The position numbers and the translations under genes were made by a program. Shown in pieces: positions 45,173 to 53,064 of a stretch of 64,000 nt of DNA. The notes below the pieces were generated by a model, which saw nothing but the letters and a program-made list of their open reading frames with translations, was not told the origin of the DNA and did not search any database. This DNA comes from an uncultured Alphaproteobacteria bacterium (GTDB taxonomy: Bacteria > Pseudomonadota > Alphaproteobacteria > Rs-D84): contig CALXMQ010000005.1 of NCBI GenBank assembly GCA_944389515.1, forward strand, positions 19,742 through 83,741, given 5' to 3'. The first letter of the stretch is position 1; every line of letters starts with the position of its first letter.

Positions 45173-45194
45173 AAACCGACCATCCGGTCGGTTT
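45173..45194 (-). terminator. Terminator-like hairpin
   Basis: AAACCGAC and GTCGGTTT form an 8-bp stem; on the minus strand TTTTTGTTTT follows. It stands next to a copy of the tRNA-Tyr 3' end, as the true tRNA terminator does at 45331-45370, suggesting a duplicated unit. Confidence 0.6.
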
Positions 45195-45200
45195 ATGTTT

Positions 45201-45219
45201 TGGTGGGAGTGGGTGGATT
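45201..45219 (-). pseudogene. 3' fragment of tRNA-Tyr (duplicated end)
   Basis: These 19 bases are identical to the last 19 bases of the tRNA-Tyr gene, including CCA, and identity (one mismatch) continues nine bases beyond the tRNA end. The remaining tRNA body is missing. It may be a left-over attachment site of an element that integrated into the tRNA, or a partial duplication. Confidence 0.7.
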
Positions 45220-45249
45220 GTAATTCCCACCGCAATAAATTGCGGCGTG

Positions 45250-45312
45250 CCCCTTTCACTGCGCGCTGACGCGCTTGTTCCGAACCAAACAATCTAGCGA
45301 TTGTATGGCCTA
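45250..45312. repeat. 63-bp repeat, copy B
   Basis: Second copy of the unit at 44934-44996, in the same orientation and of equal length, with about ten substitutions. It lies between the tRNA-Tyr fragment and the tRNA-Tyr gene. Confidence 0.75.
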
Positions 45313-45330
45313 ATCCATATACCACAACCC

Positions 45331-45370
45331 AAAATATAAATACCCACCATTTGGCGGGTATTTATATTTT
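45331..45370 (-). terminator. Terminator of the tRNA-Gly/tRNA-Tyr transcript
   Basis: AAAATATAAATACCC and its perfect 15-base complement at 45356-45370 make a long stem with a 10-nt loop directly after the 3' end of tRNA-Tyr on the minus strand. Confidence 0.8.
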
Positions 45371-45456
45371 GGTGGGAGTGGGTGGATTCGAACCACCTCA
45401 GGCTTAAGCCAACAGATTTACAGTCTGCCCCGGCTCTCCAACTCCGGCGCACGCCC
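45370..45456 (-). tRNA. tRNA-Tyr (GTA)
   Basis: An 87-nt tRNA with encoded CCA. D stem (CCGG/CCGG), anticodon arm (CAGA-CTGTAAA-TCTG, anticodon GTA), a long type II variable arm and a perfect T arm (GGTGG-TTCGAAT-CCACC) are clear. The acceptor stem GGGCGTG/CACTCCC has a C-T mismatch at pair 4-69, and position 8 reads C in place of the near-universal T. These oddities, with the nearby duplicate of the 3' end, suggest the 3' portion was exchanged by recombination. Confidence 0.88.
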
Positions 45457-45537
45457 AATCTCTATTCCGCCCGCCTGCGCCAAAGGCTTCGGTGGGCAAT
45501 GGATTTTCAGCCCTTGCTGCGCTGCGGTGAAAATCCT

Positions 45538-45612
45538 TGGTGCGGGCAGCGGGAATCGAACCCGCATTTCAAGCTTGGAAGGCTTGCATACTAGCCTTTG
45601 TACTATGCCCGC
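45538..45612 (-). tRNA. tRNA-Gly (TCC)
   Basis: A 75-nt tRNA with encoded CCA. The acceptor stem GCGGGCA/TGCCCGC is perfect, the anticodon arm is CAAGC-CTTCCAA-GCTTG with anticodon TCC, and the T arm is GCGGG-TTCGATT-CCCGC. It lies upstream of tRNA-Tyr on the same strand; the 81-bp spacer has a 9-bp inverted repeat (GGATTTTCA/TGAAAATCC). Confidence 0.95.
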
Positions 45613-45678
45613 AACAAATTCAAAGCCAAATGATTATATACTAAATTTACCCAAACGCAAGTATTTAATTCATCTGCT

Positions 45679-46512
45679 TTAACGCATACCATGTATGATA
45701 TCTTCCATACTCAACAGAAAATCCATATCATACCCACGGGCCTTTAATCTTTGTAACACCAAATGCGCCAAATTCGCCACCCCCAGACGTTTATACACCT
45801 CGACAACCGTGGTGATTTCATCTGTTGTCATATGTTCTGCTGGTTGTAAAGCCATGGCGATGGCCAATTCACGAACTGCCGCGCGCGAATATGCCGCCTT
45901 GTTACCGCGACAACCATATTGATACAGCACCGAATAAGTATTCGCATTATCCAAGAATTCTTCATAACGATATGCATCAGTATCAATATTTTGCAACACA
46001 CGTTTTTCTAATGTTTTGCAAACCCGTTCATCTGAATACAGATATTCCACAGAACGCATCGCGTTATTTTCTGGTTCATATACCGCACGCAATCCATCTG
46101 CAATCGCCTGCTTGCGCACAGACATATCTGCAAACAGTTGGGAATTTTCTGGGCAACCACGCTGGGCCAACACAGAATAAATATGCGCACTGGCTTCTTG
46201 GGCTGCATAATTGACATCATCATCATCAACAATTTGCTTTAATAAAGTGTCTTCAACAACCGCACATGCTGGGCGAATTGATGGTTCCGCCGTATCTGAC
46301 GCCCCAGCCGCATCACCGATTTTTGGTTCAACCACTGTTTCTGCGACAAATCCGCCATCTGGAACATAACGATTACCAATTATCCCACCATCATACAACA
46401 CCCATGTGGCCGCACCACATACCAATAAAATAACAATTATCAGCCATAACCATACCCGACCACGGCGATGCTTTTTTATGCCTGCATTTACGTTTTTTGT
46501 TTTCTCTCTCAT
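45679..46512 (-). CDS. Membrane-anchored protein, paralogue of the gene at 47445
   Basis: The 277-residue protein has a basic cytosolic N-terminus (KKHRRGR), one membrane helix (about 20-42) and a large periplasmic part. The C-terminal 110 residues align with those of the 47445-48155 product: ANTYSVLYQYGCRGNKAAYSRAAVRELAIAMALQP here and ADTYSTLADKGCAEN...ALRELEIATALQP there. An internal weaker copy of the same block lies near 110-150 (ASAHIYSVLAQRGCPEN), so the module is repeated. Last gene of the four-gene cluster; no known family. Confidence 0.72.
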   Translation of the reverse strand: MREKTKNVNAGIKKHRRGRVWLWLIIVILLVCGAATWVLYDGGIIGNRYVPDGGFVAETVVEPKIGDAAGASDTAEPSIRPACAVVEDTLLKQIVDDDDVNYAAQEASAHIYSVLAQRGCPENSQLFADMSVRKQAIADGLRAVYEPENNAMRSVEYLYSDERVCKTLEKRVLQNIDTDAYRYEEFLDNANTYSVLYQYGCRGNKAAYSRAAVRELAIAMALQPAEHMTTDEITTVVEVYKRLGVANLAHLVLQRLKARGYDMDFLLSMEDIIHGMR

Positions 46513-46529
46513 TTTATACCCCTTTTATT

Positions 46530-46778
46530 TTATCTTATTGGTGGAAAGCAATCGCCGCCATTATCAGGACAGCAATTAAAACCCAAATCCCCCATATCTG
46601 TATACGTTTCGCCCGTGCAACATCCATTTTTATCTGGCGCTGTTCCATCATCACATACTAAATCCGCGCTATATGCATTATTCCCAGCACATACAGCGAT
46701 TATATACCCAACACCAACGCCTATTATAAAACACAACACACATGCGCACACGCGCCAAAATCTTGCACCTATTTTCAT
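46530..46778 (-). CDS. Small membrane protein with Cys-rich CCTGE module
   Basis: The 82-residue protein has a membrane helix (about 9-32) and then the module VCDDGTAPDKNGCCTGE followed by a TDMG-x-L-x-F-x-CCP...CFPPI ending. The same module ends the upstream protein. Six or more Cys in pairs suggest disulfides in the periplasm. The ATG overlaps the upstream stop (ATGA). Confidence 0.7.
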   Translation of the reverse strand: MKIGARFWRVCACVLCFIIGVGVGYIIAVCAGNNAYSADLVCDDGTAPDKNGCCTGETYTDMGDLGFNCCPDNGGDCFPPIR

Positions 46779-47452
46779 AATGCATTTCCACTGTTTATCG
46801 GCGGATAACACGTGCCACCATCATCTGGGCAACATGCAAACACCAGATTTCCCATATCTGTAAACGTTTCCCCCGTGCAGCATCCAAATTGGTTTGGCTT
46901 GCTGCCGTCTTCGCATAACCCAGACGAAACATTACGTGCCGCGGTTTCAGCATCAACAACAACAGATTCAGATTTATCAATTTCTGTGCAATCTGCATCA
47001 TATTGATTTTGCAACGGCGCTATTTCTGCATCAGACGCATCATTATTTAACATCATATCTATGTCAGATTTCAATTCAGCACACAAATCTTGACGTTTGC
47101 CCAGATATTCATTTAATACAGATTTTACAGTAACCACAACTGTTTCAACTGTCGATGTGGTTTCCACCGCCGCCGGCGTCGGCGTTGCAATCACAGACGC
47201 CGCAGACACACGACTGGCAGTTGTTGTGCGCCGCCCAGCCGCAGATTTAGAACAATCGGCACGATATTTTGCCTGTAACTGAGCCAATTCTGCACTTTGT
47301 GATTCATCAGTTGATTCCAACGCTGTCAATTCACTGATGCGCGACCGCAATGTTGTGCAATCAGTTCTGTCACTGACATCTGCTGCAACCACTGGGGCGC
47401 ATATGATACACATTACCAATACAGAAAATATTTTTTTCATTTTTTTATTCAT
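46775..47452 (-). CDS. Secreted protein with Cys-bounded helical repeats and CCTGE module
   Basis: After a signal peptide (MCIICAPVVAA) the 225-residue protein has two copies of a Cys-x~33-YxxDC helical unit (DCTTLRSRISELTAL...YRADC and LCAELKSDIDMML...YDADC). They are joined by a Thr/Ala/Val-rich linker. The C-terminal module is LCEDGSKPNQFGCCTGE with TDMG and CCP...CYPPI. The linked upstream protein has a third copy of the Cys-bounded unit. Its start overlaps the upstream stop. Confidence 0.7.
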   Translation of the reverse strand: MNKKMKKIFSVLVMCIICAPVVAADVSDRTDCTTLRSRISELTALESTDESQSAELAQLQAKYRADCSKSAAGRRTTTASRVSAASVIATPTPAAVETTSTVETVVVTVKSVLNEYLGKRQDLCAELKSDIDMMLNNDASDAEIAPLQNQYDADCTEIDKSESVVVDAETAARNVSSGLCEDGSKPNQFGCCTGETFTDMGNLVFACCPDDGGTCYPPINSGNAL

Positions 47453-48155
47453 TTATTATTTGTTCCATTTGCAGGATAAAATCCGTTGCCGGATCTATCA
47501 GTTTTTCAATTTTGTTCAAGAAAGCCTGGGCTTCACGCTGCATATCCAGTTTTTTGAACGTATCAATTACAATTTCTGTATCACTTTGCCTGAAACTTTC
47601 TTCGGGTTGCAGCGCCGTTGCAATTTCCAATTCACGTAACGCCAATGTTTTATACATATCCGTATTTTCTGCACATCCCTTATCCGCCAATGTGCTGTAT
47701 GTATCTGCATTTGCCAAATGATCTAAATAATAAGTACTGTCTTCTGGATTCAAACGATGTTTTAACAACTGTTCAATACGTGCACACGTAGATATTATTT
47801 CTGGATGATTTGTCACAGCTGGTTTAACCGCACGTTCAATTATAACCAACCGCCCAGCACACCCATCAGAATACGCCGCATTTAATTCATCCAAAGTCTG
47901 GGCATCTTCGGCTGTTGCGCCACGTTGGGTAATAGATACAATTTCATTTGCAATCGCATCACATTGTGCCACATCCAACGATTGCCGCATATCATCTGTT
48001 GGCCGATATGTCAGTCCTAAAATCAAACCACACGCAAACAACCCAGCCAACGCAACCGCGCCCCAGATTTTATGCCCCAAACTGCAACAATTTACTGGGC
48101 ATTCTGCCGTTTTTTTTGCCTTGGCGTTTTTTGTTACCTTGGTTGCTTTTTTCAT
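47445..48155 (-). CDS. Membrane-anchored protein with NCC motif and repeat modules
   Basis: The 236 residues begin with a Lys-rich tail and a CPVNCCSLG cluster just before one membrane helix (about 28-48). The periplasmic part has one Cys-bounded unit (QCDAIANEIVSITQR...YSDGC) and the C-terminal module shared with the 45679 gene (ADTYSTLADKGCAEN...LRELEIATALQPEES). GGGGGG precedes the ATG. First gene of the cluster, 26 bp after lolD. Confidence 0.7.
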   Translation of the reverse strand: MKKATKVTKNAKAKKTAECPVNCCSLGHKIWGAVALAGLFACGLILGLTYRPTDDMRQSLDVAQCDAIANEIVSITQRGATAEDAQTLDELNAAYSDGCAGRLVIIERAVKPAVTNHPEIISTCARIEQLLKHRLNPEDSTYYLDHLANADTYSTLADKGCAENTDMYKTLALRELEIATALQPEESFRQSDTEIVIDTFKKLDMQREAQAFLNKIEKLIDPATDFILQMEQIINE

Positions 48156-48180
48156 AACTTTCCCCCCTGCTTTATATATA

Positions 48181-48891
48181 TTATTGCACAATTCCGTCAT
48201 GAATTGTAATATTTTTATCAGCACGCGATGCTAAATTCATATCATGCGTTACGAACAGCATCGCCATTTTTTGCTTGCGCGCCAAATCCAGCAACAAATC
48301 AAACACTGTTGCTGCATGCGCCGGATCCAAACTGCCGGTTGGTTCATCTGCCAACAAAATTTCTGGATTATTTGCCAATGCACGCGCCACCGCTGTGCGC
48401 TGTTGTTCACCCCCAGACATTTCACCTGGCAAATGCGATGCACGATGTGCAACATTTGCCGCACGCAGTAATTTCATCGCACGCGCATTTGCCGCCCGTT
48501 CATCAACACCATTTGCCAACATTGGCAAAACAACATTTTCCAGCGCAGTAAAATCCGCCAATAAATTATGCCGCTGATACACAAATCCAATTTTGCGCCG
48601 ACGCATATACGTGCGCATTTCATCATCCATTTTTTGTACCGGTGTACCATCCAGCAAAATACTGCCACTGGTGGGCTTGTCCAATAATCCAACACATTGC
48701 AATAACGTTGATTTACCACTGCCCGACGGCCCAACCAGTGCGATAATTTCCCCCCGATGCAAATCAAATCCACCACCGCGCAGAATATGTAACGGTTGAC
48801 CACCTTCGATAAAAGTTTTTTTAATATCGCGCACCGACAAAACAACATCGCCCTGCTTTACCTTGGACAAAGAATTTAATATATTTGCCAT
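48181..48891 (-). CDS. lolD: Lipoprotein-releasing ABC transporter ATP-binding protein LolD
   Basis: LolD powers release of outer-membrane lipoproteins from the inner membrane to LolA. The 236 residues have Walker A GPSGSGKST, Q-loop VYQRHNLLADFTALENV, signature MSGGEQQRTAVARAL, Walker B ILLADEPTGSLD and the His switch FVTHDMN. AAGGA sits 9 nt before the second ATG, so that one is preferred. Directly after the permease gene. Confidence 0.95.
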   Translation of the reverse strand: MANILNSLSKVKQGDVVLSVRDIKKTFIEGGQPLHILRGGGFDLHRGEIIALVGPSGSGKSTLLQCVGLLDKPTSGSILLDGTPVQKMDDEMRTYMRRRKIGFVYQRHNLLADFTALENVVLPMLANGVDERAANARAMKLLRAANVAHRASHLPGEMSGGEQQRTAVARALANNPEILLADEPTGSLDPAHAATVFDLLLDLARKQKMAMLFVTHDMNLASRADKNITIHDGIVQ

Positions 48892-48905
48892 TTGCATATT
48901 TCCTT

Positions 48906-50159
48906 TTATTCGTTACGCAATACATCCACAGGATCCGTACTGGCGGCCTTCCACGCAGGATACAAAGTCGCTAAAAACGCCAACAGCACTGCAATCAATG
49001 CGATACCAACAACATCAGTCACCACCAATTTTGACGGCAATTCTGACAAATAATATAATTCTGCTGGGAACAAATCACGTCCTGTGGCCCATTGAAAGAA
49101 TTGACGTATCGGTTCAATATATATTGCAATTAAAACCCCAAATATCGTACCAAACGCCGCCCCCAGCACACCAATACTGGTACCAGACAAAATAAATATT
49201 TTCATCATAGAACGCCGTGACACACCAAATGTTCGCAACACCGCAATATCTTTGGATTTATCTTTGACCAACATCACCAAACTGGACACGATATTAAATG
49301 CCGCCACAATCACAATCAGCATCAATATTAAAAACATAACATTTGATTCAACCTGCAACGCGCCAACAAAACCACGATTCAAATCACGCCAATCACGCAC
49401 AACAAAACCATCCGGCAACAGATTTGCCAACGCATCACGCACCGCGGTTGTTTCTTCGGGATCGTGCAAGAATAAATCTATATGTGTAACAGCCCCCGGT
49501 ATATTCAAATACTTTTGCGCAGTTTCCAACGGCATAAATATATACCCAGAATCATATTCATACATCCCCATAAAAAACGAAGACATAACTGGATACGACA
49601 TAATCCGCGGCATAGACCCAAATGGTGTCGGCGTTGCATTATTTGCAGACACCAAAGAAATATTGTCCCCCATACCAACACTCAGCGCACGGGTCAGCGA
49701 CGCCCCAGCAACCAATTCGCCATCTGCAATTTTATCTAATGGTTTGCCATAAATCCGTGTCCCAGTTGTTGTTTTGGCCGCCAAATCAGACATACGAATT
49801 CCACGTATCATTGCGCCCGTATTGCGTCCATTTGCAGACGCCATAACCTGGCCTTCGGCAATGGGAACAATACCAACAGTATTTGTGGCCACAACTTTGT
49901 TCTGGCGCATTTTATCAATCAAGAAATCATAATCTGTTATCGCACCATCTTGGTGATAAACAACCACATGACCGTTCATACCAACAATGCGTGATAACAA
50001 CGTATCATGAAATCCCCCCATCACAGACATAACGACAATCAGCGTCGCCACACCCAACATAATACCAATCAACGACACCCATGATATAACAGACCCAAAC
50101 CCACGTCGCCGCGCGCCCAGATATCTAAATGCAATTTTTGCTTCTAATTTCGAAAACAT
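48906..50159 (-). CDS. lolE: Lipoprotein-releasing ABC transporter permease LolC/LolE
   Basis: The 417-residue protein has the LolC/E layout: helix 1 (ISWVSLIGIMLGVATLIVVMSVMGGF), a large periplasmic domain, and three C-terminal helices around residues 270, 320 and 380. The family signature LRTFGVSRRSMMKIFILSG is present. Only one permease gene is seen, which fits a homodimeric LolF-like arrangement found in many alphaproteobacteria. Confidence 0.92.
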   Translation of the reverse strand: MFSKLEAKIAFRYLGARRRGFGSVISWVSLIGIMLGVATLIVVMSVMGGFHDTLLSRIVGMNGHVVVYHQDGAITDYDFLIDKMRQNKVVATNTVGIVPIAEGQVMASANGRNTGAMIRGIRMSDLAAKTTTGTRIYGKPLDKIADGELVAGASLTRALSVGMGDNISLVSANNATPTPFGSMPRIMSYPVMSSFFMGMYEYDSGYIFMPLETAQKYLNIPGAVTHIDLFLHDPEETTAVRDALANLLPDGFVVRDWRDLNRGFVGALQVESNVMFLILMLIVIVAAFNIVSSLVMLVKDKSKDIAVLRTFGVSRRSMMKIFILSGTSIGVLGAAFGTIFGVLIAIYIEPIRQFFQWATGRDLFPAELYYLSELPSKLVVTDVVGIALIAVLLAFLATLYPAWKAASTDPVDVLRNE

Positions 50160-51515
50160 TTATAACCCCTGTGTATCCGCGCCCAAGAAATCACGTAACG
50201 CGTCACCAACCAATGGTATATCAGACCCCATGGGCATTTTAGCCGCATCCACAATCGAAATTATACGTGGCGACATAAACACAACCAGTTCTGCAAACGG
50301 ACTGATAAGTGTTTCTGGTGTTGTCACGAACGAATGTGTTGGAATACCAATTATCACATAATTATCACCAACATCAGACGGAATATTAAAAGAAGACAAT
50401 TCACCGTTACTGGTACGCAGAACAATTTTTGCATCTATTTTATTTTTACCACCATAATCACCATATGTCCCAGTTGCACCAATTACTAAATCTGTTTCCA
50501 ATCTGTCTTCTTTGCTGCATTGCCCGATATCAAACCGCGATTGCCACCCATTTGGAATAACAAAGGTTCCCTGTGAAATCAAAACCACATTAGACTGCTG
50601 TGATAAAAATTCTTGCAACGTTTTTGTATTGATTTCCGGACTGACCACCAGCGCACGTCCCACAACACCCGGAATAGACATTTTAATATTCTTGTCCCCA
50701 AATGCCGGCAATAAATTCATCCAAATAATTGGATTATCCGTCCGTGGATACACACGATAAACATCAATATCCCACGCAATCATATATTTTTTTGATGCAA
50801 TATCAGAAATTATTTTTGAAACTTCGCGTTCTGTTTGATAATTACCTTCGAACACCATTGTTTTATCTTGCCAATCAACCAACAGATTACGAACATCCGC
50901 GCCATGCATTGCATCCAACAGCGCCATTATAATACTTTCGTTTTTCGGCATTTTTATCATCCACTTTGCGCGATGATCCAAATGAATTTCTGCATTTACC
51001 GCATCATACGAATAATACGCACGCCCCATTTTTGCCATCAATTCCACACTGTCTGACAAATTCCCAGCCGTAATAGACCCAGATATCGTTTCCGTCAATT
51101 CACCATCTTCGATAACAGAAATATCCGTACCTTCTAATAACTTGTCCAACGCTTCTTTGACAGTCAACTGTTCAAATTCATAATCTGTCACTTGCAAATC
51201 AGGCAACGCATCACCAACCCCCAATCGCACAATTTCAATCGGTTCTTCGGGCACAACAGAAACGACCGTCTGATTATCCCAATCAACCGTGCAACGTTTT
51301 GGTAATTCGATTGAAAAACGTTGGGCTGTATCAGTGGTCAATGCCGCCTTTTTCGGAAATATAGGCACTGAATTTTCATCAATAACAAAGTTTTCAACAA
51401 CATTGATTGTATCATATTGCGGAATATTTTCTTGCTGACGTTGTGCGCATCCAGCAACCACGACCACGCATGACAACGCAACAATAAATCCACATAACTT
51501 TTTGATTATTTTCAT
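50160..51515 (-). CDS. Secretin-like lipoprotein
   Basis: The 451-residue protein has a lipobox (VVAGC near residue 23). N-domains follow (VKEALDKLLEGTDISVIEDG), then a region like the N1/N3 rings and a C-terminal beta-rich part ending ELVVFMSPRIISI, similar to the end of secretins such as PilN/PulD. Secretins form outer-membrane channels for pili or secretion. It is adjacent to lolE, and no other pilus or type II genes are in the window, so it may belong to a system elsewhere or have another role. Confidence 0.62.
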   Translation of the reverse strand: MKIIKKLCGFIVALSCVVVVAGCAQRQQENIPQYDTINVVENFVIDENSVPIFPKKAALTTDTAQRFSIELPKRCTVDWDNQTVVSVVPEEPIEIVRLGVGDALPDLQVTDYEFEQLTVKEALDKLLEGTDISVIEDGELTETISGSITAGNLSDSVELMAKMGRAYYSYDAVNAEIHLDHRAKWMIKMPKNESIIMALLDAMHGADVRNLLVDWQDKTMVFEGNYQTEREVSKIISDIASKKYMIAWDIDVYRVYPRTDNPIIWMNLLPAFGDKNIKMSIPGVVGRALVVSPEINTKTLQEFLSQQSNVVLISQGTFVIPNGWQSRFDIGQCSKEDRLETDLVIGATGTYGDYGGKNKIDAKIVLRTSNGELSSFNIPSDVGDNYVIIGIPTHSFVTTPETLISPFAELVVFMSPRIISIVDAAKMPMGSDIPLVGDALRDFLGADTQGL

Positions 51516-51527
51516 GTTGTCCCCTTT

Positions 51528-51854
51528 TCAGATATTCATAACCCGTTCAAATTCTTCTAGTGTCATTTCATATATTGGCTTTTGCGATGGCGTTACCAAA
51601 TCTTTGACACGTGCATATTGTTCACCAAATTTTTTTATTACATTGGCAACATCAGCCGGCACAGCATTTTTATTTGCATCCATCAAACGCCGCCCATATT
51701 CATAAACATATTCTAACACATCAGCCAAACAAAATCGTCCGACATAATTTTCCATTGCAATTCCGCCCTTTTGCACGCATATTGCGGACATAACCATCGT
51801 CATCTGGTTATAAAAATTTGCCAGTTTAATAAAGTTTTGAACTGTTATCGCCAT
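51528..51854 (-). CDS. Hypothetical protein (108 aa)
   Basis: The protein looks helical and soluble, with two Cys near the middle (AICVQKGG and FCLADV) and no signal peptide. The two genes on this strand (this and the secretin-like one) are 12 bp apart, suggesting co-transcription. No family recognised. Confidence 0.6.
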   Translation of the reverse strand: MAITVQNFIKLANFYNQMTMVMSAICVQKGGIAMENYVGRFCLADVLEYVYEYGRRLMDANKNAVPADVANVIKKFGEQYARVKDLVTPSQKPIYEMTLEEFERVMNI

Positions 51855-51931
51855 ATGTGTTTCCTATATTCTCTTTTCCCCTATTATAAAAACTATTGCC
51901 CCACCAAGGCAATTAAATTATAATATAAAAC

Positions 51932-52312
51932 ATGAGATTTCGGTACATTGTTTTTGCACTTGTTTTATCCGCATGTGCGTCGGCAAATCGTGGCAGTATT
52001 GATGACGCCACAATTTTGAATTGGGAAAATGAATCCGTCACTATGGAACAATTTGTCCGTGACCATAAATCATGCCTAGGGATAAACGAACCATCATATA
52101 TGCCACGTTCACGCATTGCAAAACTGTTGTCCCCGAACCAAAGCAGTATTATGCCTGATTGGGACGGATTATGGGTAACATTTCAATCAAACGAATATCG
52201 TGATATTGGTCAACGTGCATTATTGTCTGTACCACGTAATACAACATCAAAATCTGTGGGGGCATACCGTAAATGCATGTTCCGACGCGGATATTTATTA
52301 CGCGCAATGTAA
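51932..52312 (+). CDS. Small lipoprotein (126 aa)
   Basis: The N-terminus is a lipoprotein signal with lipobox LSAC at about residues 12-15. The mature part contains three Cys in total including the lipidated one, and ends YRKCMFRRGYLL, a C-terminal style seen in several alphaproteobacterial lipoproteins of unknown role. It is the first gene of the rightward block that leads to ftsQ. Confidence 0.68.
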   Translation: MRFRYIVFALVLSACASANRGSIDDATILNWENESVTMEQFVRDHKSCLGINEPSYMPRSRIAKLLSPNQSSIMPDWDGLWVTFQSNEYRDIGQRALLSVPRNTTSKSVGAYRKCMFRRGYLLRAM

Positions 52313-52374
52313 TTTTGATGTATTTTTGCGCCCTGGTCTTTTCAATTACATGATTTTGTGATATAATTAAACGC

Positions 52375-53055
52375 ATGAAACGTTCAATATGGTTTTGGCT
52401 ATATTTTATCATAGCAATTATACTGGCGGTATATTTTGCTACGCGCATTGTCATGATTTCAACAGGACGCAGTGAATTATCATATGTACGCCGCATATCA
52501 TTATCCACAGACACCCCGAACAAGGATTTAAGTCAAATTGTAACTGCGGCCGCGGTTGCACCTGGCACACGTGCATCTGGCCAAACATTGACCAATATAA
52601 ATTCACGCATTATGGCAACACCTGGGGTAAAAAATTCCGCCACACGCAGATTACCAGACGGAAATTTATCCATCCATGTTGAACTATACCAGGCGGTCGC
52701 CCAATGGACAGATGGTCAACAATATTATCCTTTGGCCGCAGATGGAACAATCGTAAATCGTCCAACCACAACACGCAGTCCGAATACAATCGTATTTCGT
52801 GGCGATGTTCCAGACGACATATCTGAAATAACACATACTGCACAAAGTATTTCCAATAATTTAGATTATTTGGAATTCATTGAAAACAGGCGTTGGAATT
52901 TACATACAACTGATGGAATTACCGTTATGTTACCTGAACAAAATCCATCATCCGCCATCGCCAGTTTAATTGTATTAAATAAAAATCATCAAATTTTATC
53001 CAAAGATATTGATGTAATAGATATGCGCGATGATGCACGAATATTGGTAAAATAA
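52375..53055 (+). CDS. ftsQ: Cell division protein FtsQ
   Basis: FtsQ is a bitopic divisome protein that recruits FtsB and FtsL. The 226 residues have one N-terminal membrane helix (about 5-28) and a POTRA-type periplasmic domain: ITATPGVKN-like RIMATPGVKNSATRRLPDGNLSIHVELYQAVAQW, then PLAADGTIV and the beta domain ending DIDVIDMRDDARILVK. The sequence is divergent but the order of blocks fits, and ftsA follows 9 bp downstream as in the dcw cluster. Other dcw genes are missing here. Confidence 0.8.
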   Translation: MKRSIWFWLYFIIAIILAVYFATRIVMISTGRSELSYVRRISLSTDTPNKDLSQIVTAAAVAPGTRASGQTLTNINSRIMATPGVKNSATRRLPDGNLSIHVELYQAVAQWTDGQQYYPLAADGTIVNRPTTTRSPNTIVFRGDVPDDISEITHTAQSISNNLDYLEFIENRRWNLHTTDGITVMLPEQNPSSAIASLIVLNKNHQILSKDIDVIDMRDDARILVK

Positions 53056-53064
53056 AAAAACAAA

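Noticed and set aside
44990..45180. tmRNA or another standard RNA gene in the repeat-rich stretch before the tRNAs.
   Set aside because: No tRNA-like ends or known core sequence; the stretch is better described as interspersed palindromic repeats.
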